Shown: in pieces, positions 19,817 through 29,237 of the stretch | Numbering within the stretch: the stretch's first letter is position 1 | Layout: each line of letters begins with the position of its first letter | Source of the DNA: Tessaracoccus flavescens | GTDB lineage: Bacteria; Actinomycetota; Actinomycetes; Propionibacteriales; Propionibacteriaceae | Assembly (NCBI RefSeq): GCF_001998865.1 | Contig: NZ_CP019607.1 | Coordinates: forward strand, 2,666,001-2,730,000 | Direction: 5' to 3' | DNA length: 64,000 bases | Made by a program: the position numbers and the translations under genes | The notes under the pieces: generated by a model | Databases searched by the model: none | Told to the model about the DNA's origin: nothing | The model's input: only the letters and a program-made list of their open reading frames with translations

Positions 19817-20164
19817 ATGGATATCCTGTTCAACATCCTGCTCTTTCTGCATCTGGTAGGGTTCGCCGCCCTCTTCGGCGGAGCCTTCGTTCAGATGAAG
19901 GGTCCGAACCGCGTCATCAACCCGGCGATCTTCCACGGAGCCCTCACCCAGCTCGTGACCGGCATCCTGCTCGTCGGGGTCAAGGAGATGGGCGACATCG
20001 GTAATCCCGTCAACAACATCAAGATCGGCGCCAAGCTGCTGGTGCTGATCGCCATCTTCGTGATGGTGTTCATCAACCGGAAGAAGGACAACGTCCCCGC
20101 CGGTCAGTTCTGGGCGATCTTCGCCCTCACGCTGATCAACGCCGGGATCGCCGTCTTCTGGTGA
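19817..20164 (+). CDS. Small integral membrane protein of unknown function
   Basis: A 115-residue protein with four likely helices (about 3-25, 37-55, 66-84 and 95-113), few charged residues and one His in the first helix (FLHLVGF). It resembles short DUF-type membrane proteins common in Propionibacteriaceae, but I recognise no named family. It lacks a good ribosome site and is probably leaderless. A CsoR-like palindrome overlaps its promoter, which hints at metal control. Confidence 0.7.
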   Translation: MDILFNILLFLHLVGFAALFGGAFVQMKGPNRVINPAIFHGALTQLVTGILLVGVKEMGDIGNPVNNIKIGAKLLVLIAIFVMVFINRKKDNVPAGQFWAIFALTLINAGIAVFW

Positions 20165-20178
20165 CCTGAAAAACGGCA

Positions 20179-20212
20179 AGAGGGGGCGGCGCCACGCGGC
20201 GCCGCCCCCTCT
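20179..20212. terminator. Bidirectional terminator
   Basis: A 15-bp perfect stem, AGAGGGGGCGGCGCC (20179-20193) with its complement at 20198-20212 and an ACGC loop, followed by TTCT. It lies between convergent genes. Confidence 0.88.
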
Positions 20213-20227
20213 TTCTGGCTCAGCCGG

Positions 20228-21460
20228 TCAGAAGAAGGGCCGCCAGGGGGAGAGGAAGGCCTCGGTTGCCTTCGCGATCCAGGATCGTGCCCGCCAGCGC
20301 TCCTCGTTCAGCTCGATGCAGTTGGACAGGTCGGTGCGGTAGATCTGCTCCATCTGCGCGGCCAGGTCCTCGTCTATGACCTCCAGGTTGATCTCGTAGT
20401 TGCCCCTCAGCGAGAGCCGGTCGAGGTTGGCCGTGCCGATCGTCGTCCAGTGGCCGTCGATGGTGCCGGTCTTGGCGTGCACCATCGCGCCCTGGTAGAG
20501 GAACAGGCGGATCCCCGAACTTAGCAGCTGGTCGTAGAAGCCGCGCGACAGCCAGTCGGCCACGATGTGGTTCGAACGCTGCGGGATGATGATGCGCACG
20601 TCGACCCCACGGTGCGCCGCCTCGCGCAGGGCCGCCACGAAGTCGTCGTCGGGCAGCAGGTACGCATGCGTGAGCCAGATCCGCTCCTGCGCCCGGTCGA
20701 TCGCCTCCAGGTACATGTTGCGGATCGGATAGACCTGGATCCTCGGCGTGTTGCGGTGCAGGAGCAGGTAGTAGGCCCAGGTACGGGCGGGATTGTCGGT
20801 GATGGCCTTGCGCTGCCGCCCGAGGTTCTGGTTCCAGAAGTCGATGAAGGCGTTGTCGAACTCCGCCGCCTCCGGACCGACGATGCGGGCGTGGGTGTCG
20901 CGCCAGCCGGTCGCGTAGAGGTCACCGATGTTGTAGCCGCCGATGAAGCCGATCTCGCCGTCCACGCACAGCAGCTTGCGGTGGTCGCGTCCCCACGTCT
21001 TCGGGCGCCATGGCACCGGGAAGACGGGGTAGGAGAGGGTGTGCACCTTCTTCGAGATCCCTCGGTAGAACTTCGGGGAGACGACCAGGTTGCCGAAGCC
21101 GTCCCACACCGCGTAGACGTCGACGCCTCTGTCCGCCGCGCGGTTGAGGGCGTCGACGAACTTCTGACCCATCTCGTCCGACTTCCAGATGTAGGACTCG
21201 AAGTAGACGTGGTGCTGAGCGCCCTCGATCGCCTCCAGCATCGCCTCGTAGAGGTACTCGCCGTAGGTGTAGACCGTCACCTCGTCACGCTGCACCGGCA
21301 CCGGGTCGTTGCGGGTGACCGGGAACTTGCGCAGCTTGCGCTTCTTTCTGCGCAGCGACTCGACCAGCGTCATCGTGGCCATCGCCAGGAGTTGCAGGAT
21401 CAGCACCGAGGCCATGATCCGATTGAGTACCCGGCCGACCTTCGCGAGGGAGGAGCGCAT
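20228..21460 (-). CDS. Cardiolipin synthase-like phospholipase D protein
   Basis: A 410-residue PLD-superfamily protein with one N-terminal membrane helix (about 12-34) and two HKD-type catalytic motifs: RDHRKLLCVDGEIGFIGG near 155-172 and VHAKTGTIDGHWTTIGTANLD near 328-348. This layout fits a membrane-anchored cardiolipin or phosphatidyl transferase that condenses phosphatidylglycerol or CDP-diacylglycerol-derived lipids. Note that the first motif has HRK and the second HAK. It is a single gene, divergent from pcrA. Confidence 0.82.
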   Translation of the reverse strand: MRSSLAKVGRVLNRIMASVLILQLLAMATMTLVESLRRKKRKLRKFPVTRNDPVPVQRDEVTVYTYGEYLYEAMLEAIEGAQHHVYFESYIWKSDEMGQKFVDALNRAADRGVDVYAVWDGFGNLVVSPKFYRGISKKVHTLSYPVFPVPWRPKTWGRDHRKLLCVDGEIGFIGGYNIGDLYATGWRDTHARIVGPEAAEFDNAFIDFWNQNLGRQRKAITDNPARTWAYYLLLHRNTPRIQVYPIRNMYLEAIDRAQERIWLTHAYLLPDDDFVAALREAAHRGVDVRIIIPQRSNHIVADWLSRGFYDQLLSSGIRLFLYQGAMVHAKTGTIDGHWTTIGTANLDRLSLRGNYEINLEVIDEDLAAQMEQIYRTDLSNCIELNEERWRARSWIAKATEAFLSPWRPFF

Positions 21461-21532
21461 GCCCGCAGCTTACCGATGCAGCCCGCCGCATGTGGGGAGG
21501 GCCGGCGCGGGAAGGTAGTCTTGGGCCTCGAC

Positions 21533-23950
21533 ATGAGCGACTCCCTTTTCCCTGACCTCTTCTCAGCATTCCAGCCGGACGAGGCCGCCCCGCCGCGCCG
21601 CGATCCGGTCACGGCGGTGCCGGAGGGCTCCGCGAAGAAGGTCACCGAGGAGGAGCTGCTCGAAGGCCTCAACCCCCCGCAGCGGCAGGCCGTCCTGCAC
21701 TCCGGCGGACCGGTGCTGGTCGTCGCTGGTGCAGGGTCGGGCAAGACGCGAGTGCTCACCCGGCGCATCGCCTACCTGGTCGCCGAGCGCTCCGTGCATC
21801 CTGGCTCGATCCTCGCGATCACCTTCACCAACAAGGCCGCGGCCGAGATGCGTCAGCGCGTGATCGACCTGGTCGGCAACCGGGCGAAGCTGATGTGGGT
21901 CTCCACCTTCCACTCGGCCTGCGTGCGGATCCTGCGCAGCGACATCGACCGGTTCGGGATCAGCAAGAACTTCTCCATTTACGACGACGCCGACTCCAAG
22001 CGCCTGATGTCGCTCGTGCTGCGCGACCAGGAGGTCGATCCCAAGCGCTTCCCGGTGCGCGCGGTGATGAACGCGGTCAGCAACTACAAGAACGAGTTGA
22101 TCGACCACGAGACCGCCTCCAGCGAGGCGACCTCGCCGCAGCAGGAGGTGCACGCGCAGGCCTACGCCGAGTACCAGCGACGCCTCGCCGCGGCCAACGC
22201 GCTCGACTTCGACGACCTCATCATGACGACGGTGTTCCTGTTCCGCGCTTTCGCCGACGTCCGGGAGAAGTACCGCCGGCGCTTCCGCCAGGTGCTCGTC
22301 GACGAGTACCAGGACACCAACCACGCCCAGTACGCGCTGATCCGCGAGCTGTGCGCGGAGGAGACCACCGGCGTCGTCGAGGGATCCCCGACGGTTGAGC
22401 CGGCCGAGCTGATGGTGGTCGGCGACTCCGACCAGTCCATCTACGCCTTCCGCGGCGCCACCATCCGCAACATCCTCGACTTCGAGCAGGACTTCCCCGG
22501 CGCCGAGACCATCGTGCTCGACCAGAACTACCGCTCGACCCAGAACGTGCTGACCGCGGCGAACTCGGTCATCTCCCGCAACCAGGGACGCCGCGAGAAG
22601 CGGCTCTGGTCCGATCTGGGCGAGGGCGACCTGATCGTCGGCTGGGTGGCGGACACCGAGCACGACGAGGCCCAGTTCGTCGCCGAGACGATCGACAAGC
22701 TCTCCGACGAGGGGGTCAGCCAGTACGGCGACACCGCCGTCTTCTACCGCACCAACGCGCAGTCGCGCGCCTTCGAGGAGGTGTTCATCCGGGTCGGCAT
22801 GCCCTACAAGGTCGTCGGCGGGGTGCGCTTCTACGAGCGCAGGGAGATCCGCGACGCCATCGCCTACCTGCGCGCGATCGTGAACCCGGCCGACGACGTG
22901 TCGGTGCGACGGATCCTCAACGTCCCCAAGCGGGGCATCGGTGACCGAGCCGAGGCGGCCATCTCTTCGCTGGCCGCCGCCGAGCGGATCACCTTCTTCG
23001 ACGCCCTGCAGCGCGCCGTCGAAGCCCCAGGCCTTGCCACGAGATCCCTGAAGATGATCCAGGGCTTCGTCGACGTGATGAACCTGCACCGCGGCATGGT
23101 CGCCGTCGGAAAGCCGGCCGACGAGGTGCTGACGTCGATCCTGAAGGAGTCGGGCTACCTGCCGGAGCTCGAGGCGTCGACCGACCCGCAGGACCTGACC
23201 AGGATCGAGAACCTCGTCGAGCTCGTCTCGGTCGCCGCCGAGTTCGTGGCAAGCGCCAACACCATCGACCTCGACGAGGAGCAGGCGAGCGGGCTGGCCG
23301 CCGGGATGCCCGAGCCGGACGACTCGCTCGCGGCCTTCCTGGAGCGGATCGCGCTCGTCGCGGACTCCGACCAGGTGCCGGAACACGAGGAGGGCAAGGG
23401 CGTCGTCACGCTGATGACCCTGCACACGGCCAAGGGCCTCGAGTTCGACACCGTCTTCCTGACCGGCATGGAGGAGGGCATGTTCCCGCACATGCGGGCG
23501 CTGACCGATCCGTCGGAGCTGGAGGAGGAGCGCCGTCTCGCCTACGTCGGGATCACCCGGGCGAGGAAGCGGCTGCACCTGTCGCGTTCGCAGGTGCGCG
23601 TCACGTTCGGCCAGCCGACCTACAACCCAGCCTCGCGCTTCCTCGACGAGATCCCGCACCACGTCCTCGACTGGCGCCGCACCGCGGCCGCCACCACCAG
23701 CTGGGCGGCGTCGACCGCGACGAGGAACCGACAGACCAGCGCCTCGCTGCACTCGTTCGGCAAGGGCTCGGCCCCCGCGAAGACGGTCACCGCCGTCGAG
23801 ATCGGCGACCGGGTGCTGCACGCCAGCTTCGGCATGGGAACTGTGCTCGCCGTCCACGGCGTCGGCGACGCGACTAAGGCCGACGTCGACTTCGGGTCGG
23901 CGGGGACGAAGCGGCTGAGCCTCAAGCACGCCCCCATGGAAAAGCTCTAG
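21533..23950 (+). CDS. pcrA: ATP-dependent DNA helicase PcrA/UvrD
   Basis: An 805-residue SF1A 3'-5' helicase for DNA repair and replication-conflict removal. The Q-motif is LNPPQRQAV, Walker A VVAGAGSGKTR has its lysine at K71, Walker B is VDEYQDTNHAQY, motif III is VVGDSDQSIYAFRGA, motif V is MTLHTAKGLEFD and motif VI is YVGITRARKRL. The C-terminal 45 residues form the PcrA Tudor-like RNA-polymerase-binding domain (IGDRVLHASFGMGTVLAVHG). ATG 21533 has TAGTCT (21516-21521) just upstream. Neighbouring M23 and sucCD genes match mycobacterial order. Confidence 0.96.
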   Translation: MSDSLFPDLFSAFQPDEAAPPRRDPVTAVPEGSAKKVTEEELLEGLNPPQRQAVLHSGGPVLVVAGAGSGKTRVLTRRIAYLVAERSVHPGSILAITFTNKAAAEMRQRVIDLVGNRAKLMWVSTFHSACVRILRSDIDRFGISKNFSIYDDADSKRLMSLVLRDQEVDPKRFPVRAVMNAVSNYKNELIDHETASSEATSPQQEVHAQAYAEYQRRLAAANALDFDDLIMTTVFLFRAFADVREKYRRRFRQVLVDEYQDTNHAQYALIRELCAEETTGVVEGSPTVEPAELMVVGDSDQSIYAFRGATIRNILDFEQDFPGAETIVLDQNYRSTQNVLTAANSVISRNQGRREKRLWSDLGEGDLIVGWVADTEHDEAQFVAETIDKLSDEGVSQYGDTAVFYRTNAQSRAFEEVFIRVGMPYKVVGGVRFYERREIRDAIAYLRAIVNPADDVSVRRILNVPKRGIGDRAEAAISSLAAAERITFFDALQRAVEAPGLATRSLKMIQGFVDVMNLHRGMVAVGKPADEVLTSILKESGYLPELEASTDPQDLTRIENLVELVSVAAEFVASANTIDLDEEQASGLAAGMPEPDDSLAAFLERIALVADSDQVPEHEEGKGVVTLMTLHTAKGLEFDTVFLTGMEEGMFPHMRALTDPSELEEERRLAYVGITRARKRLHLSRSQVRVTFGQPTYNPASRFLDEIPHHVLDWRRTAAATTSWAASTATRNRQTSASLHSFGKGSAPAKTVTAVEIGDRVLHASFGMGTVLAVHGVGDATKADVDFGSAGTKRLSLKHAPMEKL

Positions 23951-23972
23951 GCCCCCTTGCCGGGAACACGAA

Positions 23973-24002
23973 AGAGCGGCGACCAGACGGTCGCCGCTCT
24001 TC
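23973..24002. terminator. Terminator between pcrA and the M23 gene
   Basis: AAGAGCGGCGACC (23973-23985) pairs perfectly with 23990-24002 around an AGAC loop. The genes are convergent. Confidence 0.85.
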
Positions 24003-24018
24003 GCGTTGTTCAGGGGGC

Positions 24019-25047
24019 TCAGCCGACGCCGAGCGACCTCAGGAAGGCCATCGGATCGGAGGCCTTGTACACGTCGCCTGGGGTGACACCCGGCTTGTAG
24101 TACTCCATGTGCAGGTGCGCGCCGAAGCTGCGGCCCGAGACGCCGACGTAGCCGATCAGCTGGCCCGCCTTGACGGTGGTGCCGGGCGAGACGACCTTGC
24201 GGCTCATGTGGGCGTACAGGGTGGCGCCGCCGTTGGCGTGCCGGATCACGACGTTGGTGCCCGCCCAGCCACCGGCGGTGGGGGAGGAGACGACGCCGGA
24301 GGCGGCAGCGTAGATCGGGGTGCCGATGGGGGCGGGGAAGTCCTGGCCGGTGTGCCAGCGCGACCACGAGCCGCGCTTACCGAAGTAGGCGCCGATCCGG
24401 TAGTTGCTCTTCAGCGGCATCGAGCCGCCGGTGGAGGTGAGGTTCTGCAGGTCCTCTTCGCTGATCTGGACGTCGGTGGTCTCGCCTGCCTTGGCTGCTG
24501 CGGCGGCCTTCTTGGCCTCCTCCAGACGGCGGGCGGCCTCCTCGGCCTCCTTCTTCAGCTTGTCGCTCTGCGCCTTGACGAGCTTGAGATCCTCGTCCAT
24601 GAGGCGATCGCGCTCTTCGGTGCTCATGTCGAGGTAGGCCTTGACCGCAGCGTCGTTGGAGGCGCCCATGACCGCTGCGCGGTCCTTGGAGTTGGCCTCG
24701 GCTGCTGCCTGGCTCAGGTTCGTGCGGACCTTGTTGCGGCTGACCTCCTCGCTGCGGTCGGCGAAGCCCTCCTGCACGGCGGCTGCCGCTGCGGCGGGAA
24801 CGGCGACGTTGGCGTCGGATGCCTCGTCAGAGTTCAGATCGGACCCGCGGCTGGTGAAGGCGAACGCGAACAGCGCTGCGGCCGACATGGCTCCTGCGAC
24901 GCTGAGTGCGACCAGCTTCTTGCTGAATCCAAAGGCAAGGGCTCCACGGCGTGCGCGGCTCGGGGCGGTGGCTGCTCCGATCTCGGCAACGTCGTCAAAG
25001 TCGACCTCGGCTGCGCGCTTGGCGCTGCGCGATGGGGTGTCGTTCAC
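24019..25047 (-). CDS. M23-family peptidoglycan endopeptidase, membrane-anchored
   Basis: A 342-residue cell-wall hydrolase or divisome activator. It has a cytoplasmic N-terminus, a single helix at about 44-65, an Ala-rich region, an EAEEAARRLEEAKKAAAAAKA coiled coil at about 165-188 and a C-terminal LytM domain. The zinc residues are H232 and D236 (HTGQD) with the HLH pair H311/H313 (GAHLHME), all intact, so it should be catalytically active. GTG 25047 follows GTCAGGAG. The corresponding mycobacterial gene also lies between uvrD1 and sucC. Confidence 0.9.
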   Translation of the reverse strand: MNDTPSRSAKRAAEVDFDDVAEIGAATAPSRARRGALAFGFSKKLVALSVAGAMSAAALFAFAFTSRGSDLNSDEASDANVAVPAAAAAAVQEGFADRSEEVSRNKVRTNLSQAAAEANSKDRAAVMGASNDAAVKAYLDMSTEERDRLMDEDLKLVKAQSDKLKKEAEEAARRLEEAKKAAAAAKAGETTDVQISEEDLQNLTSTGGSMPLKSNYRIGAYFGKRGSWSRWHTGQDFPAPIGTPIYAAASGVVSSPTAGGWAGTNVVIRHANGGATLYAHMSRKVVSPGTTVKAGQLIGYVGVSGRSFGAHLHMEYYKPGVTPGDVYKASDPMAFLRSLGVG

Positions 25048-25084
25048 CAGACTCCTGACGTAACGGTTATATCCGTGTGGGATC

Positions 25085-25096
25085 TTCCGTTCGGAA
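25085..25096. promoter_or_regulatory. Short palindrome in the M23/sucC divergent region
   Basis: TTCCG-TT-CGGAA, 38 bp upstream of the M23 start, lies in the 183-bp divergent region before sucC (25048-25230). A ydaO-type riboswitch was looked for here but its conserved blocks were not found. Confidence 0.25.
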
Positions 25097-25230
25097 CCTT
25101 AACAGTTCTCAGGATTCTCTCAAAATCGGGTCCGGTCAACGGGAGAACCGCGTTCAGCAAGCCGTTCCGGTGCCCCTGAACGGCGGGTAGTGTTGCAGCC
25201 GATCGTCACCAACTTACGCAAAGGAACACT

Positions 25231-26406
25231 GTGGATCTCCTGGAGTACCAAGCGCGTGACCTGTTCGAGCAGTACGGCGTGCCCGTGCTGCCCGGCAAGA
25301 CCGCAACAACGCCCGACGAAGCTGTCGAGGCCTACAAGGAGCTCGGAACCGACCTGGCCGTCATCAAGGCCCAGGTGCGCACCGGCGGCCGCGGCAAGGC
25401 AGGCGGAGTGAAGCTCGCCCGGGGTGAGGAGGCGGTCGCCAAGACCGCGGCCGAGATCCTCGATCTCGACATCAAGGGGCACCCGGTCGACATCGTGATG
25501 CTGAGCCCCGGGGCCGACATCGCGGAGGAGTTCTACTTCTCCATCCTGCTCGACCGTGCGGCGGGTGGCTTCCTGGCCATGTGCAGCATCGAGGGCGGCG
25601 TCGACATCGAGACCCTCGCCGTCGAGCGGCCCGAGGCCCTCGTCAAGATCCCGCTCGACGCGGTGGAGGGGATCACCCCGGCCGTCGCCCAGAGGATCGT
25701 GGCCGAGGCAGGCTTCCTTCCCGAGGACCACGAGGCCGTCGGCGCCGTCCTGCAGAAGCTCTGGACGGTTTTCAACGAGGGCGACGCGACGCTGGTCGAG
25801 GTCAACCCGCTCGTCAAGACCGGCGACGGGCAGATCATCGCCCTCGACGGGAAGGTGACCCTCGACGAGAACGCCGAGTTCCGTCACGAGGACTGGAGCG
25901 CCTACGACGAGACCACCGGGGCCGTCGACCTGGAGAAGCAGGCCCGCGAGCTCGACCTCAACTACGTCAAGCTCGACGGCACCGTCGGAGTGATCGGAAA
26001 CGGGGCCGGGCTCGTGATGAGCACCCTCGACGTCGTCGCCGCGGCAGGCGAGGACGTGGCAGGCTCCCCGAAGCCTGCGAACTTCCTCGACATCGGAGGC
26101 GGCGCGTCGGCCCAGGTCATGGCGAACGGTCTACGGATCATCATGAGCGACCCGCAGGTGAAGTCGGTCTTCGTCAACGTGTTCGGCGGCATCACCGCGT
26201 GCAGCGACGTGGCCAACGGCATCGTCAACGCCCTCGAGATGCTGGGCGACGAGGCCCGGCTCCCGATCGTCGTGCGGCTCGACGGCAACTCCGTCGACGT
26301 CGGAAAGGCGATCCTCGCCGAGGCCAACCATCCGCTGATCACCGTCAAGAACACCATGGACGAGGCGGCCCGTGCCGCCGCCCGTCTCGCGGCCGAAGGG
26401 AACTGA
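25231..26406 (+). CDS. sucC: Succinyl-CoA synthetase beta subunit
   Basis: ADP/GDP-forming TCA-cycle enzyme that interconverts succinyl-CoA and succinate with substrate-level phosphorylation. The 391 residues carry the ATP-grasp fold ([19 protein letters not shown] at the N-terminus, [15 protein letters not shown] near 46-60, VEVNPL near 190) and the C-terminal ligase domain with [12 protein letters not shown] and NVFGGIT. GTG 25231 follows AAAGGAAC. It forms an operon with sucD, 7 nt downstream. Confidence 0.96.
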   Translation: MDLLEYQARDLFEQYGVPVLPGKTATTPDEAVEAYKELGTDLAVIKAQVRTGGRGKAGGVKLARGEEAVAKTAAEILDLDIKGHPVDIVMLSPGADIAEEFYFSILLDRAAGGFLAMCSIEGGVDIETLAVERPEALVKIPLDAVEGITPAVAQRIVAEAGFLPEDHEAVGAVLQKLWTVFNEGDATLVEVNPLVKTGDGQIIALDGKVTLDENAEFRHEDWSAYDETTGAVDLEKQARELDLNYVKLDGTVGVIGNGAGLVMSTLDVVAAAGEDVAGSPKPANFLDIGGGASAQVMANGLRIIMSDPQVKSVFVNVFGGITACSDVANGIVNALEMLGDEARLPIVVRLDGNSVDVGKAILAEANHPLITVKNTMDEAARAAARLAAEGN

Positions 26407-26413
26407 GCCACCG

Positions 26414-27307
26414 ATGTCGATCTTCATCAACGCTTCCTCGCGGGTGCTCGTCCAGGGCATGACGGGCAAGGAGGGGCGCAAGCACACCCAGCGCATGATC
26501 ATGTCCGGCACCCGCATCGTCGGCGGCGTCACGCCAGGTAAGTCGGGCGAGTCGGTGCTGTTCGAGGAGGACCCGGTACCCGTGTTCGGGTCGATGGTCG
26601 AGGCCGTCGCCGCGACCAACGCCGACGTCTCCGTCGTGTTCGTGCCCCCGAAGTTCGCCAAGGCCGCGGTCCTCGAGGCCGTCGAGGCCGAGATCGAACT
26701 GTGCGTCGTGATCACCGAGGGCATCCCCGTGCACGACTCGATCGAGTTCCTCGCCGCGGCGCAGGAGTCGGGCACGAGGGTGATCGGCCCGAACTGCCCC
26801 GGCCTGATCTCGCCCGGGAAGTCGAACGTGGGCATCATCCCCGCCCACATCTCCGGCCCAGGCAGGATCGGCCTCGTGTCGAAGTCAGGCACGCTGACCT
26901 ACCAGATGATGTACGAGCTGCGTGACCACGGCTTCTCCACCGCCGTCGGCATCGGCGGCGACCCGGTGGTCGGCACCCGTCACATCGACGTGCTGCAGGC
27001 CTTCGAGGAGGATCCCGAAACCGACATCATCGTGATGATCGGCGAGATCGGCGGCGACGCCGAGGAACGGGCAGCCGAGTACATCCAGGCCAACATCACC
27101 AAGCCGGTGGTCGGCTACGTGGCAGGCTTCACGGCGCCTCCCGGCAAGACGATGGGCCACGCCGGCGCCATCATCACCGGCTCGGCCGGGACGGCCCAGG
27201 CCAAGAAGGAGGCCCTCGAGGCCGCCGGTGTGCTGGTGGGGGAGACCCCGTCGCTCACCGCCCAGTTGGCGCGCGACGCGATCGCCCGCCTGCGCGGAAG
27301 CCGCTGA
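26414..27307 (+). CDS. sucD: Succinyl-CoA synthetase alpha subunit
   Basis: A 297-residue CoA-binding subunit. The CoA loop [13 protein letters not shown] is at about 13-25, and GPNCPG is near 124-129. The phosphohistidine is H249 in [10 protein letters not shown], and SKSGTLTYQ is also conserved. It is paired with sucC in the same operon. A strong hairpin follows the stop. Confidence 0.96.
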   Translation: MSIFINASSRVLVQGMTGKEGRKHTQRMIMSGTRIVGGVTPGKSGESVLFEEDPVPVFGSMVEAVAATNADVSVVFVPPKFAKAAVLEAVEAEIELCVVITEGIPVHDSIEFLAAAQESGTRVIGPNCPGLISPGKSNVGIIPAHISGPGRIGLVSKSGTLTYQMMYELRDHGFSTAVGIGGDPVVGTRHIDVLQAFEEDPETDIIVMIGEIGGDAEERAAEYIQANITKPVVGYVAGFTAPPGKTMGHAGAIITGSAGTAQAKKEALEAAGVLVGETPSLTAQLARDAIARLRGSR

Positions 27308-27320
27308 GCCTGCACGACGA

Positions 27321-27358
27321 GCGAGCGCCCCTGATTCCGAAGAATCAGGGGCGCTCGC
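27321..27358. terminator. Terminator after sucCD
   Basis: A 17-bp perfect stem (27321-27337 with 27342-27358) and a CGAA tetraloop, between the convergent sucD and membrane-protein genes. Confidence 0.88.
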
Positions 27359-27378
27359 CCGTTTGGTACGGGTTGGCC

Positions 27379-29139
27379 TCAGGCCTGGCTTGCGCGCACG
27401 GCGATCCGGTTGGCGAGCTCGGTGAGCTGTTCGTCGGTGAACCTGTAGTCGCCCTCCGTGGTGATCACGGTGTAGGAGACCTTCGTGTCGACGACGCTGA
27501 GCAGCACCTGGAAGCTCGACGACGCCTTGCCTCCCTGGGACTGGGTGACCAGGAAGCCGACGGAGGAGCCCTGCGCCTCGACCGCGGTCGGGGTGGTCAC
27601 CGCGACTGTCTTTTCGACCTTCGCCGTGTTGACCCGCTTGGCGCAGTCGGTGAGGTTCTTGCCGAGCCGGCTGCTGAACTGCGCCGCCGCCTGAGGCGTG
27701 TCGAACGTGTACAGGACCTGGTCGATGCCGAAGATCGCCGGGACCTGGTCGTCCTGGGTGAGCGAGAACTTCGTCTCCTCGCCCTTCGTGGGGCCCGTGG
27801 GGCTGGCCAGCGTCAGGTCCTCGCAGCCGGTGCCCGTGATGCTGACGGCCTGGGCGGGACGCGCCTGCCAGCGGCCCTGCCCCGGTCGGATCCGGGGGAG
27901 GTCCGAGGTGATCAGCCAGCCCTTCGGCTCAGCGGGGGGAACCACCGTCTCCGCCGCGGTGGGGGCGAGGGCGTCCTCGACGCCCTGGGCCTCGTTGAGC
28001 GCCGTCTGGGGGCGGACCAGCGCCGTTGCCACCGCGTCGGCGGCCACCGGCTCGTTCAGCCGCTTGGCGTCCACGAGCTGCAGCGCCGAACCTTCCTGGG
28101 TCAGCAGCACGGTGTGGTAGGTGTTGACGTCCTTGCCCTCGTGGAAGCCCTGCTCGAGCACGGTGAGCTGGAAGGTGCGCTCGGCGAGGCCGGAGATCTC
28201 GGCCGCGCGGACGATCAGGACCGGAACGTCGGAGCAGGCGGACAGCGCGGCGATCCGCGCGTCCATCACGGTCGTGGCAGACTCGGGGTTGGCGTACACG
28301 TCGATCCGGTGCAGGGCGGCGAGCTTGTCGTCAGTGGTGGTGCCGAGGGAGCGCTGGAGGCTGTGGGTCGGGTTGACCTGCTCGCCGACCTCCCCGGTGA
28401 TGCAGATCGGGAAGCCTTCGTGCTCCGAGACCGACTCGGTGGTCGAGACCTCGGCCCATTCGGAGGCGGGGGCGAGCGCTGCGAGGTCCTCACCGGTCAG
28501 TAGGTCCGCGACCTGGGCGGGTGCCGCCGAGGGGGAAGCGCTGGGGGACGCCGTCGCGCTCGGCGAACCCGAGGGGTCGGCCGGCTGCGGGTTGAGGCCG
28601 CGCGAGATGAAGTAGCCACCGAGGCCGAGCACGAGCGCGATCACGAGGCCCGCCGCGGCGAAGCCGAACAGGCGGCCCCGGTGTGCGTCGAACCAGTGTT
28701 GCTGAGCCTGCGGCTCAGGTACCTCGTCCGGGGAGGTCGTCGACAGGGCAGAGCGACGCGGGGCCGGGCCCTGGAAGGTGGAGCGGGGGAGCACGGGAGC
28801 CGGAATGGGGGTGACCGCCGGTTCCTCACCCGAGGGAGCGGCTCCGCTGGTGGGGGCCGGTGCCTGGGCCGCGTCGCTGCCCGGGCGGGCGAACGGATTC
28901 GCCGACGCGCCGGTGTCCGGCTCGACGACCGACGTCGGATCGTCGTCGACGGGACCTCCCGCGACGTCGTCGGCCGCCGCCGGCTCGTCCCCGAGCCCGG
29001 CGTCTGTCGGATCCTGATCCGGCTCCGGATCAGCCGAGCCGCGTCGCGCCCGGTAGACGTCCTGGACTGGGGTATCGTCAATTTCGGACTCGTCGGGTCC
29101 CCAGGCGCGCCGGGCGCGTCCAGACTCTCCATCAACCAT
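27379..29139 (-). CDS. Single-pass membrane protein with duplicated extracytoplasmic sensor-like domain
   Basis: A 586-residue protein. A disordered acidic/Pro-rich cytoplasmic region covers about 1-150, one helix lies at about 160-182 (LFGFAAAGLVIALVLGLGGYF), and a Ser/Pro/Ala linker leads to two extracytoplasmic segments of about 170 residues, each with a Cys pair. These resemble the PknH-like sensor or PASTA-less lipoprotein folds of actinobacterial surface proteins. ATG 29139 is set by TTGGAGGTG upstream. Function unknown; it is divergent from perM. Confidence 0.65.
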   Translation of the reverse strand: MVDGESGRARRAWGPDESEIDDTPVQDVYRARRGSADPEPDQDPTDAGLGDEPAAADDVAGGPVDDDPTSVVEPDTGASANPFARPGSDAAQAPAPTSGAAPSGEEPAVTPIPAPVLPRSTFQGPAPRRSALSTTSPDEVPEPQAQQHWFDAHRGRLFGFAAAGLVIALVLGLGGYFISRGLNPQPADPSGSPSATASPSASPSAAPAQVADLLTGEDLAALAPASEWAEVSTTESVSEHEGFPICITGEVGEQVNPTHSLQRSLGTTTDDKLAALHRIDVYANPESATTVMDARIAALSACSDVPVLIVRAAEISGLAERTFQLTVLEQGFHEGKDVNTYHTVLLTQEGSALQLVDAKRLNEPVAADAVATALVRPQTALNEAQGVEDALAPTAAETVVPPAEPKGWLITSDLPRIRPGQGRWQARPAQAVSITGTGCEDLTLASPTGPTKGEETKFSLTQDDQVPAIFGIDQVLYTFDTPQAAAQFSSRLGKNLTDCAKRVNTAKVEKTVAVTTPTAVEAQGSSVGFLVTQSQGGKASSSFQVLLSVVDTKVSYTVITTEGDYRFTDEQLTELANRIAVRASQA

Positions 29140-29237
29140 GTCGACACCTCCAATCGACCGCTTCATTCACCGGTGTCGTTTGTCAACACTACCGGTGGAC
29201 CAAAACAACATGCGAAAACCTCAAGGGAAGATTCCAG

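Noticed and set aside
21563..24367. 934-codon minus-strand open frame opposite pcrA
   Set aside because: It is a high-GC shadow of pcrA; no start with a ribosome site and no protein-like motifs.
25048..25230. A ydaO (c-di-AMP) riboswitch before the M23 gene
   Set aside because: Such riboswitches are common before actinobacterial cell-wall hydrolases, but the conserved sequence blocks were not found in this 183-bp region.
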